Below are positions 31,233 to 40,106 of a stretch of DNA of 64,000 nucleotides, piece after piece. Position 1 is the stretch's first letter. Every line of letters starts with the position of its first letter. The stretch lies in contig NZ_CP016313.1 in NCBI RefSeq assembly GCF_001880325.1, positions 248,001-312,000 on the forward strand. The letters are read 5' to 3'. The stretch comes from Thermus brockianus. Its GTDB lineage: Bacteria; Deinococcota; Deinococci; Deinococcales; Thermaceae. The notes below the pieces were generated by a model, which was given only the letters and a program-made list of their open reading frames with translations, had not been told where the DNA came from and did no database searches. The position numbers and the translations under genes are program-made.

Positions 31233-32513
31233 ATGAGGACAGGCAGGATCGTTGGCTTGTGGGTTCTCTTGGGAATAGGTTTGGCCCAGAGCACCACCAT
31301 CACCTTTTACTACCCGGTGGGGGTCGCGGGCCCCCTAGCCCGCTTCATTGAGGGCTACGTGCAAGAGTTTGAAGCCAAGAACCCGGACATCAAGGTGAAC
31401 ACGGTTTTTGGTGGGAACTACGAGGAAAACCAGGCCAAGGTGGTGGCCGCCATAAGGGCGGGGAACCCACCGGATACGGCCATCCTGCTTTCCCAGCAGC
31501 TCTATACCCTTTTGGCCATGGATGCCATAGAGCCCTTTGATGCCTATATAGCCAAGGACCCCGAGCTCAAGCGAGCGGTAAACGACTTTTTCCCTGCCTT
31601 CATGATGAACTCAACCCTGGACGGAAAGGTCTACAGCCTACCCTTCCAACGCTCCACACCCATCCTCTACTACAACAAGGAGGCCTTCCAAGAGGCAGGT
31701 TTGGATCCGGAAAGGCCCCCTGCCTCGTGGGACGAGCTGGTAGAGTATGCCAAGCGCCTTACCAAACGGGACGCGCAGGGGCGCATCGTGCGCTACGGAG
31801 TGGCCATCCCCACGGAGAACCGCTCCACGTGGCTTCTGGAGGCCCTCACCATCCAAGCGGGGGGTCTGCTCTATGACCCCGCGGGGAAGGGATGCAAGGT
31901 CCTGGTGGACACGGAGCCCGTACGAAAAGGAATGCAGTTCAAGGCCGACCTCGCCCGTAGGTACGGGGTGAGCCCCGAAGGGTTGGTGGCCTGGGGCACC
32001 ACGCCGGGGGACTTCACCGCCGGTAAAGTTGCCATGATCTACCACTCCACGGGCTCCTTGGGCTTTGTCCGGGCCAACGCCCGCTTCCCCTTCGGCACGG
32101 CCTTCCTGCCCAAACAGGTGCGGTATGGGGTCCCCACGGGCGGGGCTAACTTCTACCTCTTCAAAGGGTCTGACCCCAAGAAGCGGGAGGCCACCCTCCG
32201 CTTCATCAAGTTCATGACAAGCCCCGAGCTCCAAGCGCGGTGGGCCCTGGACTCGGGGTATGTGGCCGCCCGCCGCTCCAGTTGGAGCCTCCCCATCATG
32301 CAGAAGTACCTCCAAGAGTGGCCCCAACCCAAGACGGCTCGCGAGCAGCTGGCCTACGCCCGGGCTGAACTCCCCGTCTACAACCTTCAACAGGTCAAGG
32401 ACATCATTGCGGAGGCGGAGCAAGCGGTGGTCCTGGGCCGCAAGGACGTGCGGGAGACCACGAGGGAGGCCCAGAAGCGGGTGGACGAGGCCTTGAAGCC
32501 TTTCTGCCGTTGA
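31233..32513 (+). CDS. ABC importer solute-binding protein, UgpB-like
   Basis: 426 residues; signal peptide RIVGLWVLLGIGLAQS, mature start TTITFYYPVGVAGPLARFIEGYVQEFEAKNPDIKV, typical of UgpB-type proteins. PFQRSTPILYYNKEAFQEAGLDPERPPASWDEL is the classic hinge segment of family 1 binding proteins. FYYPVGVAGPL replaces the FWHAM opening of true UgpB, so ligand preference may differ. Periplasmic, no lipobox. Last gene of the three-gene importer; the sequence between it and the next gene carries a separate Pho-box-like promoter. Confidence 0.88.
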   Translation: MRTGRIVGLWVLLGIGLAQSTTITFYYPVGVAGPLARFIEGYVQEFEAKNPDIKVNTVFGGNYEENQAKVVAAIRAGNPPDTAILLSQQLYTLLAMDAIEPFDAYIAKDPELKRAVNDFFPAFMMNSTLDGKVYSLPFQRSTPILYYNKEAFQEAGLDPERPPASWDELVEYAKRLTKRDAQGRIVRYGVAIPTENRSTWLLEALTIQAGGLLYDPAGKGCKVLVDTEPVRKGMQFKADLARRYGVSPEGLVAWGTTPGDFTAGKVAMIYHSTGSLGFVRANARFPFGTAFLPKQVRYGVPTGGANFYLFKGSDPKKREATLRFIKFMTSPELQARWALDSGYVAARRSSWSLPIMQKYLQEWPQPKTAREQLAYARAELPVYNLQQVKDIIAEAEQAVVLGRKDVRETTREAQKRVDEALKPFCR

Positions 32514-32549
32514 GGGAAAGGGCGAGGTGGGTCAGGGGGGTACGTCCCC

Positions 32550-32581
32550 CTGACCTTTTCCTGACAGGGAAGGCTTAGGTT
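32550..32581 (+). promoter_or_regulatory. Pho-box-like promoter of the FbpA/AfuA-like operon
   Basis: CTGACC (32550-32555) and CTGACA (32561-32566) start 11 bp apart; 9 nt then TAGGTT (32576-32581). Transcription should start around 32588, at the ATG (32589) of the next gene, giving a leaderless mRNA. This decides the start against the in-frame TTG at 32580. Confidence 0.68.
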
Positions 32582-32588
32582 GGAAGGC

Positions 32589-33530
32589 ATGCGGAGGATA
32601 CCCCTGCTCGCCCTCTTTGCCCTCCTCGGAGGGGCCTGGGCTCAAAGCATTACCCTCTACACCTCGGAAATCCTTGCGGACGTCAACGCCCTGGTGGAAG
32701 CCTTTCAGGCCCAAAACCCAGGGGTGCAGGTGCGCGTTTTCCGCTCAGGCACCGGCGAAGTGGTGGCCAAGGTGAGGACCGAACTGGAGGCGGGCAACCC
32801 CCAAGCGGACATCCTCTGGTTTGCCAACGAGGACTTCCTCAAGGAGTTGGCGGGGAAGGGGTTACTCCGCCGAGTACCTCCCACAGTCCCCGGGTACCCG
32901 GTGGAGTACGCCCCCGGGGGCGGGCTCTACTACGAGGTGCGCCTGCTCTACAACGTGCTTGCGGTGAACCTTGAGCGCCTGCCCACCCCTCCCAAGAGCT
33001 GGCAGGACCTCCTCCAACCCGCCTACCGGGGCCTAATGGCCATGCCTGACCCCAACTTCTCGGGCGCCGCCTTGGCCACGGTGGGGACCCTTGCCTCCCG
33101 TTTTGGGCTGGCCTTTTGGGAAAGGATGCGGGAACAAGGCCTGCGCATAGAGCAGTCCAACCCCGTCCTCCAGCAAAAGCTCGCCCGGGGAGAATATTCG
33201 CTTGCCCTCACCACGGACTTTGGGGTACGGCAGGAAGCGGCCAAGGGAGCCCCCCTGGTCACCGTCTACCCGCGGGACGGGGCTATCCTGGTGCCCACGC
33301 CCCTGGCCATCCCCACGTGGAGCCGCAACCCACAGCTCGCCGAACGCTTCCTACGCTTCCTCCTTTCACCCAAGGCCCAGACCATCTTCGCCGAGAGGGG
33401 CTACTATCCGGTCATGCCCCAAGCCCCTAAGCCGAAGGGTGCCCCGGAGAAGGTTGTGGCCGTTCGGGCCCGGTTCGCGGACCAGGAAACCCTGGGGAGG
33501 TTCAACGCCCTCTTCGGCCTAAGGAGATGA
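32589..33530 (+). CDS. ABC importer solute-binding protein, FbpA/AfuA-like (copy 1)
   Basis: 313 residues from ATG 32589; signal peptide RRIPLLALFALLGGAWAQ; mature start SITLYTSEILADVNALVEAFQAQNPGVQVRVFRSGTGEVVAKV, the iron(III)/sugar-phosphate/phosphonate binding-protein pattern. It lacks the adjacent tyrosine pair arrangement typical of Fe3+-binding FbpA as far as I can see (a GLYYEVRLLYN stretch is present instead). In view of the Pho-box-like promoter and neighbours, an organophosphate ligand (AfuA-type sugar phosphate or PhnS-type phosphonate) is more likely than iron; this is inference. ATGA coupling to a tandem paralogue. Confidence 0.82.
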   Translation: MRRIPLLALFALLGGAWAQSITLYTSEILADVNALVEAFQAQNPGVQVRVFRSGTGEVVAKVRTELEAGNPQADILWFANEDFLKELAGKGLLRRVPPTVPGYPVEYAPGGGLYYEVRLLYNVLAVNLERLPTPPKSWQDLLQPAYRGLMAMPDPNFSGAALATVGTLASRFGLAFWERMREQGLRIEQSNPVLQQKLARGEYSLALTTDFGVRQEAAKGAPLVTVYPRDGAILVPTPLAIPTWSRNPQLAERFLRFLLSPKAQTIFAERGYYPVMPQAPKPKGAPEKVVAVRARFADQETLGRFNALFGLRR

Positions 33531-34495
33531 AGGGTATGATCCGTGGTTTCCGCTTGCCTTTGGCCTTCCTGGCATTCCTTACCTTACCCCTAGCCTGGTG
33601 CCAGGATGCGGGAACGCTAACCCTCTACGTCTCCGGTGCCCAACTGCCCGATGTCCAGGCCATCGTCCGAGGTTTTAACCAAATCTATCCCCAGGTGGAG
33701 GTGCGGGTGTTTCGCTCGGGAGCAGGGGAAGTGGCGGCCAAAATCCGTGCTGAACTGGAAGCGGGCAATCCCCAACCGGACCTCATCTGGAGTGTTGGCA
33801 AAGGGCTTTTCCACGAACTCCGGCAAAGGGGCCTCCTGCGGCGCGTGGCCCCAACCTTCCCCTCCTTGCCCCCCCAGTACGTCTACGAGGGAGGTTACTA
33901 CTACGAGGTACGCCTCCTCCACATCATCATCGCCGTGAATCCCAAAAAGGTCCCCACACCCCCCACCACCTGGGCGGACCTTACCCGGCCGGCCTATAGG
34001 GACCTAGTGGTCATGGCGGATCCCCACTGGCCCGCCCCCGTGGCGTTAGGGCATCTCACGGAGCGCTACGGATTTCCCTTCTGGCAAGGGCTCAAGGCGA
34101 ACGGCTTGGCCATAGAAGCCCCAAATCCCGTGCTTCAACAAAAGCTAGCCCGGGGTGAATACGGACTCGCCATCACAAACGATTACGGGGTCCAAAAGCT
34201 CCTGGCGGCGAGGGCTCCCCTAACCCTCGTATATCCCAAGGATGGAGCGGTTTACGCCCCTACCCCCGTGGGCATCCCCACGTGAAGCCCCAGACCAGAC
34301 TTGGCAGAAAAATTTCTCCGCTTCCTCCTCTCGGAAGGCGGCCAGCGGATCTTTTCCGAAAGGGGTTACTACCCCGTCATCCCCGGTTCTCCCGTTCCAA
34401 AAGGAAGCCCCCAACGCCTGGCCAGCATCCGCGGGCCAGAGGCTAGCCGGGAGGTTCTAGAGCGCTTCAATGCCCTTTTTGGCCTGCGGAGATGA
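33527..34495 (+). pseudogene. FbpA/AfuA-like binding protein (copy 2), interrupted by one in-frame TGA
   Basis: Tandem paralogue of the previous gene, same length class (322 codons) and same C-terminus ERFNALFGLRR. Reading is continuous from 33527 to 34495 except for TGA at 34283-34285, where copy 1 has TGG in the matching IPTWS context. After the stop the frame continues with DLAEKFLRFLLSEGGQRIFSERGYYPVIP, aligned to copy 1 without gaps. The lesion would remove about 70 residues including part of the C-lobe. The overlaps with both neighbours (ATGA each side) are preserved, so the event is recent or an error. Recoding is unlikely, because neighbouring genes use TGA as an ordinary stop. Confidence 0.8.
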
Positions 34496-35949
34496 CCTTC
34501 CTCCGGCGTCTCTATCCCCTCATCCCCTTCGCCCTCGCCCTCCTCGGTACCTCGCCCTTACTCGCCCTCCTCCCCCGAGGCCTCCCCCATCTCCTTCCCC
34601 CCAAAGACCTAGACGTGGTAGTCCTTAGCCTGGGACTCGCCGCGTCTGGAACCCTCCTAGCCCTTGGTTTGGGTCTCGCGCTGGCCTACCTGGCCTTGAT
34701 GGGTGGCGTAAGCCGCCTCTGGGAAGGGGTGTTTCTCCTCTCCTATCTGGTCCCCCCGTTCGTCACCGGGATGGGCCTCCTCTTCACCCTTCAGGAGTTG
34801 GGACTAAAGGCGTATGGGGTGCCAGGCATCCTGCTCGCCTGGACGCTGCACTACGCGCCCTTGGCCTACCTCCTCCTCAAGCCCCAGGTCCAGGCCGCCC
34901 TACCCCTGCTGCAAGCGGCCAGGGTCCACGGGCTGAAGGGCTGGAAGCGCCTTTACGCCTTCCTACCTCCCCTCCTGCCCTCCCTCCTCGTGACGGGGGG
35001 CGCGCTCTACCTGGCCCTTCTGGGTAACTTCGGCGTGCCGGCAGTCCTAGGCTTGCCCGAGCGGGTCTACACCCTCCCCACCCTGGCCTATGCCCGGCTG
35101 ACAAGCCCCTTGGCCCAGGACCCCATTGGGGAAGCCGCCGCCCTTGGGCTCTGGCTCGGGCTTCTGGCCCTCCCCGCCATCCTCCTTGCCCGCCCAGCCC
35201 TCCTAGAGGCCCACCCGGCCCTCCCCGAGGGGAGACGGGGGGGCTTCCGCCTCCTCTTCGCCACCTACAGCCTCTTTGCCCTCGGCCTTAGCCTCTTTGG
35301 CCTGCTGCGGGAAGCCCTCCTCAACCCCTACACCGGGGCTTGGGACCCCGCCTTTGCCCGCGCCTGGGAACTCCCCCTCGTCCGCCAGGGACTCCTCCAC
35401 TCCCTGCTCCTCGCCCTGTTGACCACGGGAGTCCTCCTCGCCCTTGCCCTTGTTGTCCGTCCCTTTCCCCACACCATGAGAAGCCTGCGGCAAAGCCTAG
35501 ACCTCGCCTACCTGCTTCCCGGCACCCTCCTCGGGATCGGGCTCATCCTCCTCCTGGCCCCCACACGCCTCTACGCCACCCCGGCCCTGCTCCTCCTCGC
35601 TTACCTTTGGAACTTCGCCAGCCTGGCCCTCCGGGCTGTGGAGGGCGGGGTAAAGGTGGAGGAGATGGTCCTCGCCGGGCGGGTGCACGGGCTCTCCCTA
35701 CCAAAGGCTTGGGCTCGGGTGGGCTACCCCCTCCTGCTCCCCTCCGCCTTCGCCGGGGCCTTCCTCATCTTTCCCCTGGCCGTCTCCGAAATCACGCTCT
35801 CCTCCCTCCTCTATGCCCCGGGGGCGGAAACGGTGGGGGTGGCGGTACTCTCCGCCCTTAACGGCGGGCTCTACCGGGAAGCGGCGAGCCTAGGCCTCCT
35901 CCTCCTTGCCCTCGCCGCTTTAGGTCTTCTGGGGAGGCCGAGATGGTGA
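34492..35949 (+). CDS. ABC importer permease, two-domain FbpB/AfuB type
   Basis: 485 residues with about twelve predicted helices in two homologous halves. EAA-like loops are visible as LLQAARVHGLKGWKRLYAFLPPLLP (about residue 140) and EEMVLAGRVHGLSLPKAWARVGYPLLLPS (about 395), which fits the fused permeases of the FbpABC/AfuABC/PhnSTUV group. Forms the channel for the two preceding binding proteins. ATG overlaps the copy 2 stop; the 3' end overlaps the ATPase gene by 7 bp. Confidence 0.9.
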   Translation: MTFLRRLYPLIPFALALLGTSPLLALLPRGLPHLLPPKDLDVVVLSLGLAASGTLLALGLGLALAYLALMGGVSRLWEGVFLLSYLVPPFVTGMGLLFTLQELGLKAYGVPGILLAWTLHYAPLAYLLLKPQVQAALPLLQAARVHGLKGWKRLYAFLPPLLPSLLVTGGALYLALLGNFGVPAVLGLPERVYTLPTLAYARLTSPLAQDPIGEAAALGLWLGLLALPAILLARPALLEAHPALPEGRRGGFRLLFATYSLFALGLSLFGLLREALLNPYTGAWDPAFARAWELPLVRQGLLHSLLLALLTTGVLLALALVVRPFPHTMRSLRQSLDLAYLLPGTLLGIGLILLLAPTRLYATPALLLLAYLWNFASLALRAVEGGVKVEEMVLAGRVHGLSLPKAWARVGYPLLLPSAFAGAFLIFPLAVSEITLSSLLYAPGAETVGVAVLSALNGGLYREAASLGLLLLALAALGLLGRPRW

Positions 35950-36871
35950 AGCTTGAGGGGGTGTACAAGCGCTTCCCCACGGGCGGGGGCGTGGAGGGAG
36001 TGGACCTCGAGGTGCGGGAAGGGGAGGTGTTCATACTCCTAGGGGCCTCGGGGAGCGGCAAGTCCACCCTCCTGAACTTGGCGGCGGGCCTCATCCCGCC
36101 GGACCGGGGACGCGTGTGGATTGGGGGAAGGGATGTGACCCGGCTGCCCCCAGAGGGGCGCCAACTGGCCTACGTGTTCCAGGACCAGGGGCTATGGCCC
36201 CACCTCACCGCCCTGGAACACCTCCTCCTGGTGATGCCCAAGCCAGATCCCAAGGAGGCCCTGGCCCTTCTTGAGCGGGTGGGCCTCTTGGAACACGCCC
36301 ACAAACGGCCCCACCAGCTCTCGGGGGACAGCGGCAACGGGTAGCCCTGGCCCGGGCCCTCGCCCGCAAGCCTCGGGTTATCCTCCTGGACGAGCCCTAC
36401 AGCGCCCTGGACCCGGTCCTTCGGGAGGGGCTACGCCTCGAGGTCCGCACCCTCCTCAAGGAGACGGGGATCACCGCCATCCACGTCACCCACGACCCGG
36501 AAGAGGCCATGCTCCTGGCTGACCGCGTAGGGGTGTTGGCCAGGGGCCGGCTCCTTCAGGTGGGCAGCCCCCAGGAGGTCTACCAGCACCCCAACTCCCT
36601 GGAGGCCTTCCTCGCCTTCGGACGGGCTAACCTCCTCACCACGGAAGGGGTGGTCCTCGCCTTCCGCCACGAATGGGTGCGCCCAGGTGGGGATTGGGAG
36701 GGTGTGGTGCTGGAACGCCGGGACCTGCGAGGGGAGGTCCTCTGCCGGGTGCGCCTGCCCGCGGGGGAGGCCTGGATCCGTTGGGAGGGAAACCCCGGGG
36801 AGCGGGTTAGGATGCGGATAGAACCCCTCCTGCGCTTCTCCCCCACAACCCCTCCCCACCCAGGGGGCTAG
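35943..36871 (+). pseudogene. ABC importer ATPase, frameshifted in the LSGGQ signature
   Basis: First frame: LLGASGSGKSTLLNLAAG (Walker A), YVFQDQGLWPHLTALEHL (Q-loop). Then at a run of five G (36323-36327) the frame breaks inside the signature: one more G would restore [33 protein letters not shown] (read across the join), giving signature, Walker B and D-loop, then HVTHDPEEAMLLADRV (H-loop) and a TOBE-like C-terminus to 36871. As written, translation stops at 36344 with 133 residues and no ATP hydrolysis possible. It is the only ATPase gene in the three importer operons of this window. Error, phase-variable tract or true inactivation cannot be told apart here. Confidence 0.85.
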
Positions 36872-36894
36872 GCAAGGGAGGACTGGAGGTGTCC

Positions 36895-37620
36895 ATGGTA
36901 GACCAAAACCAGCGGCAAAGGGCCTTCTTGGGCGAGTTGCTGGGCACCTTCCTCCTGGTGCTCCTCACCGTGGGCAGCGCCGCCAACGCCGTGCTGGGGC
37001 CCCGGCTGACCCCTGGGGCCTACGGGTACGATACCCTCGCCCTGGGCTCGGGGCTTGCCGTGTTGGTGGGCGTCTTGGTGAGCCGGGCGCTCTCCGGGGC
37101 CCACCTGAACCCGGCCGTGACCCTGGGCCTGGCCCTGGGGGGCTTCTTCCCTTGGCGCCTCGTGCCCCTTTACCTATTTGGGCAGTTTATGGGCGGGTTT
37201 TTGGGCGCCCTGGGGGCCTACCTGGCTTACCGGGAGGGCCTTTTAGCCCAAGGCCTGCCCAACGTCTTCAGCACGGGGCCAGGCTTCCTGCGCACCGCCC
37301 CCGAGGCCCTCTACGGCTTTTGGGGGCCCATGGTAGCGGAGGTGCTCGGCACCTTCGCCCTCATGGCGGTCATCCTCTTCGCCGGGCGGGACGGGAGGTT
37401 CCTTCCCCTCTGGCTCGCCCTCACCGTGGCGGCGGTGGGCTATGGGCTCGGGGGTCCCGGGGGCTTCGCCCTAAACCCCGCCCGGGACCTCTCCCCCAGG
37501 CTCCTCGCCTGGCTCCTCGGCGTGGAGGGGGCGGCAAGCCCCTACGCCTGGGTACCGGCCCTTGGGCCGGTCCTTGGGGCCGCCCTCGCCGTGGCGCTCC
37601 ACCGCTTCCACCGGGCGTAA
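36895..37620 (+). CDS. MIP-family channel, glycerol-facilitator type
   Basis: 241 residues, six predicted helices plus two half-helices carrying the NPA motifs SGAHLNPAVTLG (about residue 68) and FALNPARDLSPRL (about 192). The Asp after the second NPAR is the mark of glycerol-conducting rather than water-only channels. ATG 36895 has GGAGG at 5-6 nt; an in-frame GTG 6 nt upstream is too close to it. Located 23 bp after the ABC ATPase gene, so probably co-transcribed with the organophosphate importer; it could pass glycerol released by PhoA from glycerol phosphates (inference). Confidence 0.9.
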   Translation: MVDQNQRQRAFLGELLGTFLLVLLTVGSAANAVLGPRLTPGAYGYDTLALGSGLAVLVGVLVSRALSGAHLNPAVTLGLALGGFFPWRLVPLYLFGQFMGGFLGALGAYLAYREGLLAQGLPNVFSTGPGFLRTAPEALYGFWGPMVAEVLGTFALMAVILFAGRDGRFLPLWLALTVAAVGYGLGGPGGFALNPARDLSPRLLAWLLGVEGAASPYAWVPALGPVLGAALAVALHRFHRA

Positions 37621-37635
37621 AGGCCCCTTGCGGCC

Positions 37636-38520
37636 CTAGGCCCTGGTGGGGTTTGGGGAACAGGCCAAGTAGCTGGGCAGGACCTCCTCCAGGGGCGTCA
37701 GGGTGGGCAGGAGGTCCTTTAGCGCCTGGGGCAGGGGTGCGGTGTTGCCCTCTTTGAGCATGAGGTACTGGTCGCGGGTGATGGGGGCGAAGGGCAAGGG
37801 GGAAAGGAGGGGCACCAGGAGGTCCATGAGGGGCAAGGGGATGGGCAGAAAGGGCTTTTTACGGCCTACCGTGGCCATGACGAGCTCCAAAAGCTCCCGG
37901 AAGGTGTACTCCTTGGGCCCCACCAGGTCAAAGGTGCCCAGGACGTTCCCCTCGAGGGCCCGGGCGAAAGCCTCCGCCACGTCCCCCACGTACACGGGGC
38001 GGAAGGGAAACCGCCCGTCCCCGATGAGGGGCACGAAGGGCAAGGGGGCGCACACGAGGCCCCGGAGGATCTTCCCGAAGAACTCGTCCCCCGGGCCGAA
38101 GATGAGGCTTGGGCGGAAGATGGTCCACTTGAGGCCGCTTCGCCGCACGAGCTCCTCCGCCTCCGCCTTGGTCTCGTAGTAGCGGCTCCCCGTGCCCCGC
38201 CGGGCCCCCAGGGCGGACATGTGGAGGAGCCGCTCCACACCGGCCTCGCGCAGGGCGGTAAGGAGGTTTTTCACCCCCTCCACGTGCACCGCCTGGAAGC
38301 TTTGGCCCCGCTCCCGGATGATGCCCGCCAGGTAGATGGCGGCCTCCACCCCCTTCAGGTCCGGCACCTCCCGGGTGATGTCCCCCTCCACGAAGGCTGC
38401 CCCCTGGGGGAGGTGGTGGCCGCTCCGGGCCAGGACGATGGGGGTGTGGCCACCCTCCAGGAGGCGGCGCACCAGGTACCGCCCCACGAAACCCGTACCG
38501 CCGACGACAAAAACCCGCAC
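37636..38520 (-). CDS. NAD(P)-binding atypical SDR (NDUFA9-like)
   Basis: 294 residues. N-terminal VFVVGGTGFVGRYLVRRLLEGG is the GxxGxxG Rossmann motif; YYETKAEAEELVRRSGLKWTIFRPSLIFGPGDEF contains the YxxxK pair and the Arg-Pro-Ser motif of the NDUFA9/atypical SDR group. Probably binds NAD(P)H; substrate unknown, with links to quinone or carotenoid/lipid metabolism plausible from position. Starts at GTG 38520 directly after the ldrP stop, so it belongs to the carH-ldrP transcript. Convergent with the channel gene, 15 bp apart. Confidence 0.85.
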   Translation of the reverse strand: MRVFVVGGTGFVGRYLVRRLLEGGHTPIVLARSGHHLPQGAAFVEGDITREVPDLKGVEAAIYLAGIIRERGQSFQAVHVEGVKNLLTALREAGVERLLHMSALGARRGTGSRYYETKAEAEELVRRSGLKWTIFRPSLIFGPGDEFFGKILRGLVCAPLPFVPLIGDGRFPFRPVYVGDVAEAFARALEGNVLGTFDLVGPKEYTFRELLELVMATVGRKKPFLPIPLPLMDLLVPLLSPLPFAPITRDQYLMLKEGNTAPLPQALKDLLPTLTPLEEVLPSYLACSPNPTRA

Positions 38521-38521
38521 C

Positions 38522-39109
38522 TTAGGCCGCTTCCAAGGCGCCTTGGGCCTCGGCCTCGAGGGCCCCCAGGTCCAAGAGGTAAACCTTGCGGTAGGCGGTG
38601 GCGATCAGCCCTTCCCGGCGCATGTCGGAAAGGAGCTTGGACACCGATTCCCGGGTGGAGGCGGTGGCATCGGCGATCTCCTCGTGGGAGACGGTCACGT
38701 AGAGCCCTTCCTCATCCCGGAAGGAGGCGGGGGTGTCCGCCAGGAAGAGGAGGTAGCGGGCAATCCTGGCCCGAAGCTCCCCAGTCTGCAGGTGGGTCTC
38801 GTAGGCCAACACCCGCCGCATCTGCCGCGCCAGGTTGCGGGCCACCTGGTGGAGGGCCTGGTGGTCCATGGCCTTGGGGTCAAACCCCTGCACCACCGCC
38901 TCCGTCATGGCCTCGGCGGCGTAGCGGTGGCGCTTGCCCTCCAAGGCCTCCTCCCCGAAGTAGTCCCCGGGGAGCACGTGCCGAAGGGTCAGGGTACGCC
39001 CGTCGGGAAGGAGCTCCACGATGCGCACCAAGCCCGACTCCAGCCGGTAGAGGGTGTGGGCGGGGTCCCCCGCCAGGTAGATGACCTGCTTGCGTCCAAT
39101 CCGCTTCAT
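38522..39109 (-). CDS. ldrP: CRP/FNR-family activator LdrP
   Basis: 195 residues, same size as T. thermophilus LdrP (TTHB099), the cAMP-independent activator of the crtB promoter. Cyclic-nucleotide-binding-like fold: [27 protein letters not shown] and [11 protein letters not shown]; dimer helix; C-terminal winged HTH with [29 protein letters not shown] as recognition region. ATG 39109 overlaps the carH stop (ATGA) and has GGGAGGAGG upstream. Transcribed with carH, so it is derepressed by light through CarH and then activates the divergent crtB operon. Confidence 0.9.
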   Translation of the reverse strand: MKRIGRKQVIYLAGDPAHTLYRLESGLVRIVELLPDGRTLTLRHVLPGDYFGEEALEGKRHRYAAEAMTEAVVQGFDPKAMDHQALHQVARNLARQMRRVLAYETHLQTGELRARIARYLLFLADTPASFRDEEGLYVTVSHEEIADATASTRESVSKLLSDMRREGLIATAYRKVYLLDLGALEAEAQGALEAA

Positions 39110-39945
39110 GCTGCCTCCTCCCAAAACACCTGGGGGAGTTTCCCCAGGTCTTCCACATAGAGCGCCCCAAGCCGCCTGGCCTCTTCCGCCGTGGCCCCGG
39201 CGCCGCCCAGGACCACCCGGGGGGCGAGGCCGTGCAGGGCCCCGTCGGGCAGGGCCTTTAGGCTTTCCGCCATGAGGACGGAGAGCACCACCCCTTGGGC
39301 CCCAAGCCCCTGGGCCAGGGCCTTGAGGTCGGGTAGAGGGGTATCGGGCCCCAGGTAGAGGGCGGGCAGGCCCTGGCGGCGGAGGTGGTAGGCGGCCAGC
39401 ATGGCCCCGATCTCGTGCCGCTCCCCAGGGGGCGTGGTGACCAGGATGGGGGCGCCCCTGGGCTGGCCGGTGAGGTCCAAAAGCTCCTGGAGCCGCGCCC
39501 GGAGGAAGGTGGAGGCCAGGTGCTCCTGGGCCACGGACACCTCCCCCCGGTGCCAGGCCTCGCCCAACTCCCGTAGGACCGGCAGGACCACCTCCCGGGC
39601 CGCCCCTTCTGGCCCAAGGAGGCGCACCGCCCTCCGGAAAAGGCCCTCCGCCTGCGCCAGGTCAGCGGCGAGGAGAGCTCTTTTGGTCTCCTCGGCCAAG
39701 CCCTCCGCCTTGGGCGTTACCGAAAGCACCCGCCGGATGGCCGCCTGCGGGGTAGCTCCCTCCTCCAGGAGGCGGCGGACCCGCTTTAGGAGCTCCACCT
39801 CCTCTTCCCCGTAGAGGCGGTGCCCTCCGGGGGTGCGCTCGGGCCGGGGAAAGCCGTAGCGGCGCTCCCACTGGCGGAGGACGTGGGCCGAAAGGCCGGT
39901 GAGGGCCTCCACCTCGGCGATGGTGTACGCCCCGCTTCGGGTCAT
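39106..39945 (-). CDS. carH: B12-dependent photoreceptor repressor CarH/LitR
   Basis: 279 residues. MerR-type [36 protein letters not shown] (about 7-38). Helical cap: Trp131 and the [12 protein letters not shown] segment with His132, Glu141 and His142. Rossmann B12 domain: GERHEIG with His177 as lower cobalt ligand. Numbering agrees with the T. thermophilus CarH residues known to bind adenosylcobalamin. In the dark, AdoCbl-CarH tetramers repress; light breaks the Co-C bond and releases DNA. The start codon lies 6 nt after the predicted -10 box, so the mRNA is leaderless. Represses its own operon and probably, by overlap, influences crtB. Confidence 0.95.
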   Translation of the reverse strand: MTRSGAYTIAEVEALTGLSAHVLRQWERRYGFPRPERTPGGHRLYGEEEVELLKRVRRLLEEGATPQAAIRRVLSVTPKAEGLAEETKRALLAADLAQAEGLFRRAVRLLGPEGAAREVVLPVLRELGEAWHRGEVSVAQEHLASTFLRARLQELLDLTGQPRGAPILVTTPPGERHEIGAMLAAYHLRRQGLPALYLGPDTPLPDLKALAQGLGAQGVVLSVLMAESLKALPDGALHGLAPRVVLGGAGATAEEARRLGALYVEDLGKLPQVFWEEAA

Positions 39946-39951
39946 GCCCTT

Positions 39952-39993
39952 AGGGTAGCAGGGCGTCTAGCTTTTGTCAAGCATGTGTATAAT
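39952..39993 (-). promoter_or_regulatory. carH promoter and CarH operator repeats
   Basis: Minus strand: TTGACA (39975-39980), 17 nt, TACCCT (39952-39957), then six bases to the ATG. Across the -35 box, segments TATAC, TTGAC and TAGAC recur with an 11-bp period, which matches the known binding mode of CarH tetramers to tandem 11-bp repeats over a -35 element. A plus-strand TGTGTATAAT (39984-39993) overlaps the first repeat. Confidence 0.7.
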
Positions 39994-40106
39994 GGCGGGG
40001 ATGCCTTGCGGCGGGCCCTCCCCGGCACCCTTCCCCCAAGGCTCCCTGGGGCGGAAGGGCCTGAAGCCTCAAGGGAAAGGGCCCGCCCTCCCCCAGGAGT
40101 GTGGTA

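Noticed and set aside
32580-32588. TTG 32580 as start of the FbpA-like gene
   Set aside because: It overlaps the predicted -10 box; ATG 32589 matches the expected transcription start.
34283-34285. TGA as selenocysteine or recoded Trp codon
   Set aside because: No selenocysteine element is visible, the paralogue has plain Trp, and TGA ends many neighbouring genes.
39975-39993. Plus-strand TTGTCA plus TATAAT upstream of crtB as an ordinary sigma-A promoter
   Set aside because: The spacing is only about 8 nt. TTGTCA is largely the reverse complement of the carH -35. At most an extended -10 element.
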